9,437 nucleotides of DNA from an uncultured Chitinophagaceae bacterium. Lineage in GTDB: Bacteria > Bacteroidota > Bacteroidia > Chitinophagales > Chitinophagaceae. Positions 1-5,708 of the stretch are shown one piece after another. The position numbers were made by a program, and so were the translations under genes. Location: assembly GCA_903841915.1 (NCBI GenBank), contig CAIMKO010000140.1, forward strand, positions 1 through 9,437. The letters run 5' to 3'. Numbering within the stretch: position 1 is the first letter of the stretch; every line of letters begins with the position of its first letter. The notes under the pieces are model-generated. The model was given only the letters and a program-made list of their open reading frames with translations. It had not been told where the DNA came from and did no database searches.

Positions 1-1014
1 ATTACCTGCCAACGCAATATTATCGGCACCCAATACCTTAATACGAATGCTTTGTTCCAGTAAATGATTGAAATAGCGAAGGAATTGTTTTTGTTTTTCC
101 CTGCCCAGTTTGCTCACTTCTTCCGTGAATTTGATCTGAGAAACAGGGCCCCCTTTTAAGGTTGCATTCAGCCATTCGCGCAATAAACTCTGCCAGTCTT
201 CTTCGGCATGCTGCAATAATTGCAGGGCTTCTCTGTAATTGCCTTCACAGATGGAAGCGATCTGATGCGCCGTATCGGGTGCTGCATTTGCTCTTGAGAT
301 CAATGCCTTTTCCACATCATCTATTTGCAGCATCGGAATTTTTACCAACTGGCACCTGCTTAGGATAGTTGGCAGGATCTGTTCGTCATTTTCAGCTACA
401 AGAATGAATAAAGTATTGGGTGGCGGCTCTTCGATCAGTTTTAATAATTTATTCCCTTCCTTGCCCAGGTATTCGGGCATCCACAGCAATAGTATTTTGT
501 ATTCGCTTTCAAAACTTTTTAAGTTCAGCTTGCGCATGATATCATTGCATTCATCCGCCGTGATATTGCCCTGCTTATTTTCTGCACCAATGAACTGTAA
601 CCAATCGTATACATTTCCGTAAGGATAACTTTTAATGAATTCTCTCCAGTCCTGAATATAATCTGTGCTCACGGGTTTGTCACCGCTTTTCTTGGGAATG
701 ACCGGATAGGAAAAATGAAGATCAGGATGTATCAATTGTTCTGCACGTTGAAAGGCAGACTGTGATTGTATTTCGTCAGGATGAACAAAGGATGGGGTGG
801 CTTCCAGTGCAGTAAATCCACCAAACAGATCTTCTACAACGGGCGATGGTTGCGGCTGACTAACCACATATTGTGCAAATGCCAATGCCAAAGGAAGGGC
901 ACCACTTCCTTCTTTCCCCAGAAACAACAATGCATGACTGAGACGGTTCTGTTGCACCATTTCAGTTAAATGTTGTTTTACCTGTTCTTGCCCTATTACG
1001 TCTTTGAATAGCAT
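1..1014 (-). CDS. holB: DNA polymerase III subunit delta' (clamp loader), 3' end cut by window edge
   Basis: Delta' is a structural subunit of the clamp loader that places the beta sliding clamp on DNA. From ATG at 1014 I read 338 codons open to the window edge; the family is usually somewhat longer, so the C-terminal collar domain is incomplete. The N-terminus (MLFKDVIGQE...RLSHALLFLGKEGSGALPLA) is the typical delta'/DnaX start, with a degenerate P-loop at about 33-40 lacking the GKT lysine/threonine, as expected for non-ATPase delta'. LIEEPPP (193-199) and the SRC motif (219-221, LSRCQLVKI) that serves the neighbouring ATPase site are intact. Residues 50-97 hold a Pro-rich stretch with no cysteine where the family usually carries a four-Cys zinc module. 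No Shine-Dalgarno sequence is seen. The gene is divergent from the GxxExxY module, with about 175 bp of AT-rich DNA between them in which I find no clear promoter. Confidence 0.93.
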   Translation of the reverse strand, partial: MLFKDVIGQEQVKQHLTEMVQQNRLSHALLFLGKEGSGALPLALAFAQYVVSQPQPSPVVEDLFGGFTALEATPSFVHPDEIQSQSAFQRAEQLIHPDLHFSYPVIPKKSGDKPVSTDYIQDWREFIKSYPYGNVYDWLQFIGAENKQGNITADECNDIMRKLNLKSFESEYKILLLWMPEYLGKEGNKLLKLIEEPPPNTLFILVAENDEQILPTILSRCQLVKIPMLQIDDVEKALISRANAAPDTAHQIASICEGNYREALQLLQHAEEDWQSLLREWLNATLKGGPVSQIKFTEEVSKLGREKQKQFLRYFNHLLEQSIRIKVLGADNIALAGN

Positions 1015-1189
1015 AAATGAAGTGCAAAGTAAAAAGAAGATATTAATAGCGCTTATTCTTTTAAATAATCTTTACCACAAATTGTCATCTAAAACATTAG
1101 AACATATTTTATTTTATTCCTACAATGGATACGCAGATTCAAATTGTAAATTGCTATACTTGATAATAGTAGCGAATGAAAGAAAAATA

Positions 1190-1256
1190 GCCACAAATGC
1201 ACGAATACATTATGGTTTTATTCGTGCACCTGCCCGCCGGTAGGCTGGTTCGTGGC
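1190..1256. repeat. Hairpin repeat, left flank of the GxxExxY gene, with a 20-bp insertion in one arm
   Basis: The left arm gccacaaatgcacgaat (1190-1206) is the inverse of attcgtgca (1220-1228) plus ttcgtggc (1249-1256), with one mismatch, once the 20 bp at 1229-1248 are removed. Those 20 bp (cctgcccgccggtaggctgg) are GC-rich and imperfectly palindromic around ccgg, so they look like a second small repeat that entered the arm. The element is a variant of the hairpin at 1671-1711 on the other side of the gene. It lies 15 bp before the chosen start codon, so it would form in the leader of the transcript. Whether it is a mobile repeat, an attenuator or both cannot be told from one copy pair. Confidence 0.75.
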
Positions 1257-1271
1257 AAAATAATAAGCTGT

Positions 1272-1646
1272 ATGGATAAAATAATTTTTAAAGAGGAAAG
1301 CTACCGGATAATTGGGAAATGTATGGAAGTACACAATAATCTCGGAGCAGGATTTTTAGAAATTGTGTACAAAGATGCTTTGGAATTAGAATTTAGAAAA
1401 GCCGCTATATCATTTGAAAGAGAGAAAGTGTATGAGGTGAATTACAAAGGGATTATTCTCCCCCATCAATTTTATGCAGATTTTGTAATAAACGGAAATA
1501 TTATTTTAGAAGTTAAAGCTGTTTCAGACATTGCCGAAGAATTTGTTGCACAAGCAATAAATTATTTAAAAGTGTCACAAAATAAATTGGCCCTAATAGT
1601 AAATTTTGGAGAACTAAAACTGAATTATAAACGAATAGTTTTATAA
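1272..1646 (+). CDS. GxxExxY family protein (PDDEXK_3-like), function unknown
   Basis: A 124-residue protein of the GxxExxY family (TIGR04256 / PF13366), predicted to have a PD-(D/E)XK nuclease-like fold; its substrate and role are unknown. The signature G-F-L-E-I-V-Y is at 27-33. A PD-(D/E)XK-type core follows: D70 in YADFVI, then E80-V-K82 in ILEVKAV, with a downstream Q94 (AQAINYLK) as in related folds. All presumed catalytic residues are present, so it looks intact. The frame is open back to an ATG at 1197, but those extra codons are encoded by the hairpin repeat and are low-complexity, so I start at ATG 1272 (MDKIIFKEESYRIIG). No Shine-Dalgarno sequence is present. It stands alone between two related hairpins, is convergent with the peroxidase gene, and is AT-rich. 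This context resembles a small inserted cassette rather than a housekeeping operon. Confidence 0.85.
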   Translation: MDKIIFKEESYRIIGKCMEVHNNLGAGFLEIVYKDALELEFRKAAISFEREKVYEVNYKGIILPHQFYADFVINGNIILEVKAVSDIAEEFVAQAINYLKVSQNKLALIVNFGELKLNYKRIVL

Positions 1647-1670
1647 AGATTCTCTGATAAACGAATAGTT
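1627..1670. repeat. 14-bp direct repeat (ataaacgaatagtt) with 30-bp period at the 3' end of the GxxExxY gene
   Basis: ataaacgaatagtt occurs at 1627-1640, inside the last codons of the GxxExxY gene, and again exactly at 1657-1670, just before the right hairpin. The duplication could come from slippage, or be a trace of insertion or deletion of the hairpin element next to the gene end. Confidence 0.7.
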
Positions 1671-1711
1671 GCCACGAATGCTCGAAATTTTTTCATTCGT
1701 GCATTCGTGGC
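1671..1711. repeat. Hairpin repeat, right flank of the GxxExxY gene; probable bidirectional terminator
   Basis: gccacgaatgctcgaa (1671-1686) pairs with ttcgtgcattcgtggc (1696-1711), with one mismatch and a 9-nt T-rich loop. It lies between the convergent stop codons of the GxxExxY gene (1646) and the glutathione peroxidase gene (1718-1720), where it could end transcription from both sides. Its arm matches the hairpin at 1190-1256 (gccacRaatgcWcgaa), so it is a repeat family rather than an ordinary unique terminator. Confidence 0.8.
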
Positions 1712-1717
1712 AATCAT

Positions 1718-2251
1718 TTATTTTAGATACTTTAAGATCTCTTCACTATCAGGTGTTACTTTACTTGGGAAATAAGCCAGTAATTTTCCATTCTCATCCA
1801 ATAAGAATTTATTGAAGTTCCAGGTGATGGTTGCATCCAGCACGCCATTCTCGGATTTGCTGCATAACCATTTATATACAGGAGAGATATTATCACCTTT
1901 CACATCGATCTTTTCAGCCAAGGGAAAGTTCACCCCGTAATTTTTCTTGCAGAAACTTTGAATTTCTTCAGATGTTCCGGGCTCTTGTCCGCCAAACTGG
2001 TTACATGGAAAACCAATGATCACTAATTTATCCTTATACTGGTCGTATACTTTTTGCAAGGCTTCGTACTGTGGAGTGTAACCACATTTAGATGCAGTGT
2101 TTACCACTAATATCTTTTTGCCTTTAAAAGAAGAGAAATCAATTTCTTTCCCGTCAAGCGATTTTACTTTAAAGCTGTGAATACTGTTGCTAAATGGCAA
2201 TGAGAATGCTGATAATATTGCTACAGCTGCAATGGTTAAAATGTATTTCAT
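1718..2251 (-). CDS. gpx: Glutathione peroxidase family protein, thioredoxin-dependent type, probably exported
   Basis: Reduces hydrogen peroxide and organic or lipid hydroperoxides. I start at ATG 2251 (MKYILTIAAVAIL, 177 aa); the frame extends six codons upstream only to a TTG. Numbered from ATG 2251, residues 2-22 form a hydrophobic export signal without a lipoprotein Cys, so the enzyme probably acts in the periplasm. The peroxidatic Cys is C56 (NTASKCGYTPQY), with partners Q89 (FGGQEPG) and W144-N145 (TWNFNKF), completing the Cys-Gln-Trp-Asn tetrad. C101 (IQSFCKKNYG) sits where the resolving Cys lies in yeast Gpx3-type enzymes, which use thioredoxin rather than glutathione; this is inferred from the motif. 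C83 is the usual FPCNQF cysteine. The normal selenocysteine position is Cys. It appears monocistronic, with its stop 7 bp from the hairpin repeat. Confidence 0.93.
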   Translation of the reverse strand: MKYILTIAAVAILSAFSLPFSNSIHSFKVKSLDGKEIDFSSFKGKKILVVNTASKCGYTPQYEALQKVYDQYKDKLVIIGFPCNQFGGQEPGTSEEIQSFCKKNYGVNFPLAEKIDVKGDNISPVYKWLCSKSENGVLDATITWNFNKFLLDENGKLLAYFPSKVTPDSEEILKYLK

Positions 2252-2418
2252 GATCTTAGGTTTATACAAATAACAACCTTTTGAAAGGAATGTTGAAATT
2301 TTTGTGATGAGTTAAGCCCCGAATAGTAATGCCGGCAGCATTTTTTCCGCAAAAAGTAAAGTACTGTTTTTGTGGTATATGTAGCCGGGGGGTAAGTCAT
2401 CCCATTTATAGCTGGGCC

Positions 2419-2466
2419 GACTCCTGGCTCTGACTCCCGACTCCTGACTCCCGACTCCCGACTCTC
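2419..2466. repeat. 7-bp tandem repeat array, unit GACTCCY
   Basis: Seven consecutive units read gactcct, ggctct (one base short), gactccc, gactcct, gactccc, gactccc, gactctc. The unit is not a multiple of three and no ORF uses it. The opposite strand carries GGGAGTC units, that is, regularly spaced G-runs. Heptad arrays of this kind recur between genes in many Bacteroidota genomes, as I recall them; I cannot count copies from this window. Confidence 0.85.
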
Positions 2467-2524
2467 TCCTTCCGTCGGATCCTTACAAGATAGATTTTCG
2501 GGGGCATAAGTCGCTTAATTATAG

Positions 2525-2582
2525 GTCATCCATGAGTTATCCATGGGTTATCTATGGATTATCTATGGGTTATCTATGGGTT
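2525..2582. repeat. 11-bp tandem repeat array, unit GTTATCYATGG
   Basis: Five adjoining 11-bp units start at 2525, 2536, 2547, 2558 and 2569 (gtcatccatga, gttatccatgg, gttatctatgg, attatctatgg, gttatctatgg), followed by a broken sixth (gtt). Units drift gradually from left to right, as expected from stepwise tandem duplication. The period is close to one DNA helical turn. No ORF crosses the array. Confidence 0.85.
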
Positions 2583-2723
2583 GTGCGCCAAACTGACAGA
2601 ACTTGCCTTCCACTAAAAAAGTGGTCAAAAAGAGGGATGCCACTAAAGAATAAGGGCTGTAAATCGGGAAAATAGACAATTTAATAACCGCTAAGAGCTA
2701 CAAAATAGGGGAGTTTTTGCGAA

Positions 2724-3425
2724 TTATATGGTCCAGGCCAGGGCAGCAATGCTCAATTTACAACCGGGAATTTGTAGAAAACCGGCACCACATGCTTCTA
2801 ATGTGGCACCTGTGGTAATGACATCATCCACCAATAAAACGTGTTTTCCCTCAAGAGAATTTCTATCTGTAATGGCAAAAACATTTTGCATATTCTGCCA
2901 GCGATGAATACGATCTTGTTGTGTTTGTGTTTCTGTGAATTGAGTACGTATCACAACATTTTTTAAAACAGGTTTTTGCCAAACAGATGCAATGCCTTCG
3001 CAAATGATCATTGCCTGATTATAACCACGTTTCTTTTCTTTTTTAGGATTCAATGGAAGCGGAACAATAACATCTACATCATAAAACCTTTGCGATTCTT
3101 GTAACTGATATCCTAATTGTTTACCCAGAAATATTCCAACATCTTTATTGTTGCGGTATTTTAATTCAATCATTAAATGTTGCAGTAAAGAATCTTTTGT
3201 GAAATAATAAGCAGCCGTTGCATTGGCAATATTCAATCTTCCGAAAAAGATCTTTTCAACAGGATTATTTACTGTATTACAAAAATTCGTCTCCGGTAAT
3301 TCGAACAAACATTTTGTACAGAGAATGGCATCATCATTCAATACATCTGTTCCGCATCCTTCACAATTGTGTGGATATAATAAATGGAAGAGGTCTTTTA
3401 AATAGGATATCAGTTTTTGGATCAC
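2724..3425 (-). CDS. comF: ComF family protein (phosphoribosyltransferase-like)
   Basis: ComF proteins combine an N-terminal zinc finger with a type I phosphoribosyltransferase fold. In transformable bacteria they help single-stranded DNA enter the cytoplasm and be handled there; elsewhere the exact reaction is unknown. The 233-aa length is usual. The zinc-ligand cysteines are C21, C24, C36 and C39. VPLPLNPKKEKKRGYNQA (121-138) is the typical ComF core, and the PRPP-binding loop VLLVDDVITTGATL (196-209) is intact with both acidic residues. The start is GTG at 3425: no in-frame ATG lies between it and the upstream stop, and the first internal Met after it is at about 85, too late. It lies downstream of radA on the same strand with a 180-bp gap that includes a hairpin, so it probably has its own promoter. 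Confidence 0.93.
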   Translation of the reverse strand: MIQKLISYLKDLFHLLYPHNCEGCGTDVLNDDAILCTKCLFELPETNFCNTVNNPVEKIFFGRLNIANATAAYYFTKDSLLQHLMIELKYRNNKDVGIFLGKQLGYQLQESQRFYDVDVIVPLPLNPKKEKKRGYNQAMIICEGIASVWQKPVLKNVVIRTQFTETQTQQDRIHRWQNMQNVFAITDRNSLEGKHVLLVDDVITTGATLEACGAGFLQIPGCKLSIAALAWTI

Positions 3426-3589
3426 TATACAAGGTAAAAAAATATCTTATATATTAAAATCATTAAAGAATATTTCTTTGGTGTTAGCTTTAATTTTTCA
3501 AAGGATTAACTGTCGCTTTCTATTATTACAGTGCAAGAATCATACTCTTGTACTTTTGAACAATGAGCAAGTACTCACAGCTCGAAACT

Positions 3590-3606
3590 AAAAGCTCACA
3601 GCTTTT
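3590..3606 (-). terminator. Short terminator-like hairpin at the end of radA
   Basis: aaaagct / agctttt (3590-3596 with 3600-3606) form a 7-bp stem with a 3-nt loop. It overlaps the first bases of the radA stop codon region and ends in a T-run on the minus strand. The stem is short and only moderately GC-rich, so the call is tentative. A nearby direct copy of ctcacagct (3574-3582 and 3595-3603) may partly explain the pattern. Confidence 0.35.
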
Positions 3607-4976
3607 TAAAATAAATATTGATAGACTTCCTGTACCTGACTTAAAGCGATCACTTCTATCTTATAACTTTTGAGGTCAACACTTTTCTTATTGTATTTGC
3701 TTAGAATGATCTTTTCGAAACCTAATTTTTCTGCTTCAGCAATACGTTGTTCAATACGGTTAACGGCTCTTATTTCACCATTCAGTCCCACTTCACCTGC
3801 AAAACAGATTTGATGTGGTAATGGGATGTCTTCATACGAAGAAAGCAGTGCACAAATAACAGCAAGATCAATGGAAGGATCCTCCACTTTTAATCCGCCG
3901 GCAATATTGATGAATACATCTTTTGTACCGAATAAAAGCCCGCCGCGTTTTTCTAATACAGCTAATAACAATTGCAGTCGCCTCAGGTCAAACCCGCTCA
4001 CAGTGCGCTGTGGCGTGCCGTATACGCTTTGTGTCACCAATGCCTGTACTTCGATCAATAGAGGTCGCATACCTTCTAATGTTGCAGCGATGGCACTGCC
4101 GCTTAACTGACCTTCGCGTTGTGCGATCAATATTTCTGATGGATTCGAAACCACTTTCATTCCTTCCCCTGTCATTTCATAAATACCCAATTCGGCAGTG
4201 CTGCCAAAACGATTCTTTAATGTTCTTAAAATGCGATAGGCATAATGCTGATCACCTTCAAATTGAAGAACAGTATCTACCATATGTTCCAAGATCTTTG
4301 GACCTGCAATGCTTCCATCTTTGGTGATGTGACCGATCAAAAAAACAGGTGTATTCGTTTCTTTTGCAAAGCGTTGAAATTCTGCAGCGCATTCTCTTAT
4401 TTGTGAAACACTTCCCGCACTGGAATCTATTAAATTCGATTGGAGCGTTTGAATGGAATCAACGATCACCAATTGAGGCTTCAATTTTTTTATTTCCGAA
4501 AAAATGGTTTGCGTAGATGTTTCAGTGAGTAAATAAAAATTATCATTATTTGCTTTCACTCGGTCCGCGCGCATTTTAATTTGCTGTTCGCTTTCTTCGC
4601 CGCTGATGTATAGAACGATCAGCTCATTCATCATTAAACCATGTTGTAAGAACAATGTGCTTTTGCCGATACCCGGTTCGCCGGCAACTAAAACAATACT
4701 CCCTGGAACAATTCCACCTCCTAACACACGATTTAATTCAGCATCATTGGTAACGATCCTTTCTTCTTCTGTTGCAACAACATTATTCAATGCGATCGCT
4801 TTCGAAGTTTTTTTGTCATCGCTATATCCCTTCCAACTTTGTTCTTTGTTATTGCCTTTGTCTAAAACCTCTTCAATAAATGTATTCCACGAATTGCAGG
4901 AAGGACATTTACCCAACCATTTAGCACTTTCGTATCCACAGCTGCTGCAAAAAAAAGCGGTTTTGATTTTACTCAT
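3606..4976 (-). CDS. radA: DNA repair protein RadA (Sms)
   Basis: RadA is a RecA-like hexameric ATPase/helicase that drives branch migration and processes recombination intermediates during repair. At 456 aa it is full length. The N-terminal zinc finger is C10-x2-C13...C24-x2-C27 (CSSCGYESAKWLGKCPSC). Walker A is GEPGIGKST (99-107), Walker B is LVIVDSIQ (169-176), and the RadA-specific KNRFG motif is at 254-258. The C-terminal third (from about 280, with GGLKVEDPSIDLAV and GEVGLNGEIRAV) is the Lon-protease-like domain, which acts as a scaffold and does not cleave. The start is ATG at 4976, directly preceding the zinc finger. It is monocistronic or leads into comF; the 730-bp upstream gap must contain its promoter. 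Confidence 0.98.
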   Translation of the reverse strand: MSKIKTAFFCSSCGYESAKWLGKCPSCNSWNTFIEEVLDKGNNKEQSWKGYSDDKKTSKAIALNNVVATEEERIVTNDAELNRVLGGGIVPGSIVLVAGEPGIGKSTLFLQHGLMMNELIVLYISGEESEQQIKMRADRVKANNDNFYLLTETSTQTIFSEIKKLKPQLVIVDSIQTLQSNLIDSSAGSVSQIRECAAEFQRFAKETNTPVFLIGHITKDGSIAGPKILEHMVDTVLQFEGDQHYAYRILRTLKNRFGSTAELGIYEMTGEGMKVVSNPSEILIAQREGQLSGSAIAATLEGMRPLLIEVQALVTQSVYGTPQRTVSGFDLRRLQLLLAVLEKRGGLLFGTKDVFINIAGGLKVEDPSIDLAVICALLSSYEDIPLPHQICFAGEVGLNGEIRAVNRIEQRIAEAEKLGFEKIILSKYNKKSVDLKSYKIEVIALSQVQEVYQYLF

Positions 4977-5167
4977 AGCATAAAGATAATTCTGAAAAGG
5001 GGAAGAATAATTTTAATGAATACGCTTCCGTAAACCGGAGTCTAATTTTCAACATTTTTCGAAAGAGAGAAATAATCCGGTAAGATTTTTTATCAAAGGT
5101 CAGTAGTCATAAAGTTGTTGAAGCTATCATTATAAAGGGTTTTTGGACTAAATCTTAAAAAGGCAAA

Positions 5168-5191
5168 AGGGCTAACATTGCTGTTAACCCT
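5168..5191 (-). terminator. Hairpin with T-rich tail on the minus strand
   Basis: agggctaac (5168-5176) pairs with gttaaccct (5183-5191), with one mismatch and a 6-nt loop. On the minus strand the stem is followed by TTTTGCCTTTTT, as in an intrinsic terminator; on the plus strand the tail is weaker. Reading on the minus strand it would end a transcript coming from the 5192-5664 interval, in which no minus-strand gene is visible. Confidence 0.45.
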
Positions 5192-5233
5192 CTTACTTAC
5201 TAACCCATTAAATTCTTCCACTAAATTACAATA

Positions 5234-5377
5234 ATGGGGCACATGGCAAAATTATTTTTTATGGCTGTTGAGAAATTTACATTTACGACGAGTATCGTAT
5301 ATTTTCTTCTTTTCGGATCATTTATATTGATTATCAATGTATTATGCATTAAAGGGCCGCTAAAGCTAACGGTCTAA
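5234..5377 (+). CDS. Possible 47-aa single-pass membrane protein, unknown
   Basis: ATG 5234 opens a 47-codon frame ending TAA at 5377. The middle (about residues 20-39, SIVYFLLFGSFILIINVLCI) is a continuous hydrophobic segment followed by a basic stretch (KGPLK), so the product would be a small membrane protein with a short tail. I recognise no family. The ATG is in an A-rich context, acceptable for Bacteroidota, which do not need a Shine-Dalgarno sequence. Against it: the DNA is AT-rich, where chance frames are rich in Phe, Ile and Leu, and no promoter is apparent. An alternative internal ATG lies at codon 4 or 10. Treat it as a candidate only. Confidence 0.25.
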   Translation: MGHMAKLFFMAVEKFTFTTSIVYFLLFGSFILIINVLCIKGPLKLTV

Positions 5378-5664
5378 TACTTATTGTATAATTAGCAAAT
5401 GACCAGACATTAAATTTATTATACATGTGGTATGGTGACTGAAGAGAATATGGTAGATATTGACCTATTTCCACAAAATCTTGAATTTTATTTAAAAATT
5501 GCTGCTACAGGTATGATTATTTAAATTTCCTAAAAATGAGTTGTTTTTCGTCAGAATGGAACTTGCAGGAAGATTTTGGAGGTTAGCGGCCGGCGTAGAA
5601 AGTAAGATATGTACAGAACATTCTCGGGATCATGCAGCCAAAAAGGCTAAAAATTGATATAAAT

Positions 5665-5702
5665 AATAAAAGACCCAGTCAAATTTGACTGGGTCTTTTA
5701 TT
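5665..5702. terminator. Strong bidirectional terminator at the end of rng (38-bp perfect palindrome)
   Basis: The segment is a perfect inverted repeat centred between 5683 and 5684. Each arm has an A/T outer part and the core gacccagtcaaa, giving GC-rich pairing with a T-run on either strand. It lies 7 bp after the rng stop codon (5709-5711 on the minus strand), so it most likely terminates rng. Because it is symmetric, it would also stop any plus-strand transcript arriving from the 4977-5664 gap. Confidence 0.85.
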
Positions 5703-5708
5703 GCGGTA

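Larger units (their letters stand above)
2252..2723. other. 472-bp gene-free region rich in short tandem repeats
   Basis: No credible ORF is seen on either strand between the start of the peroxidase gene and the end of comF. The region contains the GACTCCY array (2419-2466) and the 11-bp array (2525-2582). Two loosely similar segments flank the heptad array: a G-run followed by TAAGTC and then TTATAG, at 2387-2411 and 2500-2524. The part nearest 2252 should hold the peroxidase promoter, but I find no convincing TTG / TAnnTTTG pair. No strong terminator for comF is visible next to 2724. Confidence 0.7.
4977..5664. other. Long AT-rich gap between radA and rng; no confident gene
   Basis: This 688-bp stretch has no ORF above 60 codons. 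It contains the hairpin at 5168-5191 and three small plus-strand ORFs of unknown status: 5234-5377 (47 aa, listed separately), 5432-5524 (30 aa, beginning MVTEENMVDIDLF) and 5556-5657 (33 aa, beginning MELAGRFWRLAAG). The last two have no recognisable family and no clear ribosome-binding context, and I do not call them genes. The first 100 bp or so (4977-5080) should carry the radA promoter. Short dyads near 5339-5380 (gtatta...taatac) are too weak to call. An unrecognised small RNA could lie between 5192 and 5664. Confidence 0.6.

Noticed and set aside
1025..1032. TTACTTTG on the minus strand as a -7 promoter element for holB
   Set aside because: One mismatch to TAnnTTTG, but no TTG at the expected distance upstream; such matches are common by chance in AT-rich DNA.
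1004..1243. 79-codon plus-strand frame upstream of the GxxExxY gene
   Set aside because: It begins with TTG, overlaps the start of holB on the other strand, runs through the hairpin repeat and has no recognisable family or codon pattern.
1197..1271. Upstream ATG that would add 25 residues to the GxxExxY protein
   Set aside because: The added residues are encoded by the hairpin repeat and its 20-bp insertion; the family alignment begins near MDKIIFKEESY.
2419..2582. CRISPR array
   Set aside because: Units are 7 and 11 bp and directly adjoining, with no 25-40 bp spacers and no cas gene nearby.
2610..2624. ccac / gtgg hairpin as comF terminator
   Set aside because: Only 4 bp of stem and about 100 bp beyond the stop codon, with no T-run on the minus strand.
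3923..4327. 134-codon plus-strand frame antisense to radA
   Set aside because: Lies wholly within radA, a complete and highly conserved gene; Arg/Cys/His-rich composition is that of a shadow frame.
4606..4983. 125-codon plus-strand frame antisense to the radA 5' end
   Set aside because: Complement of the RadA Walker A and zinc-finger region; no family resemblance.
5432..5657. Two small plus-strand ORFs (30 and 33 codons) as genes
   Set aside because: No family, no convincing initiation context, and lengths expected by chance; mentioned only within the gap entry.
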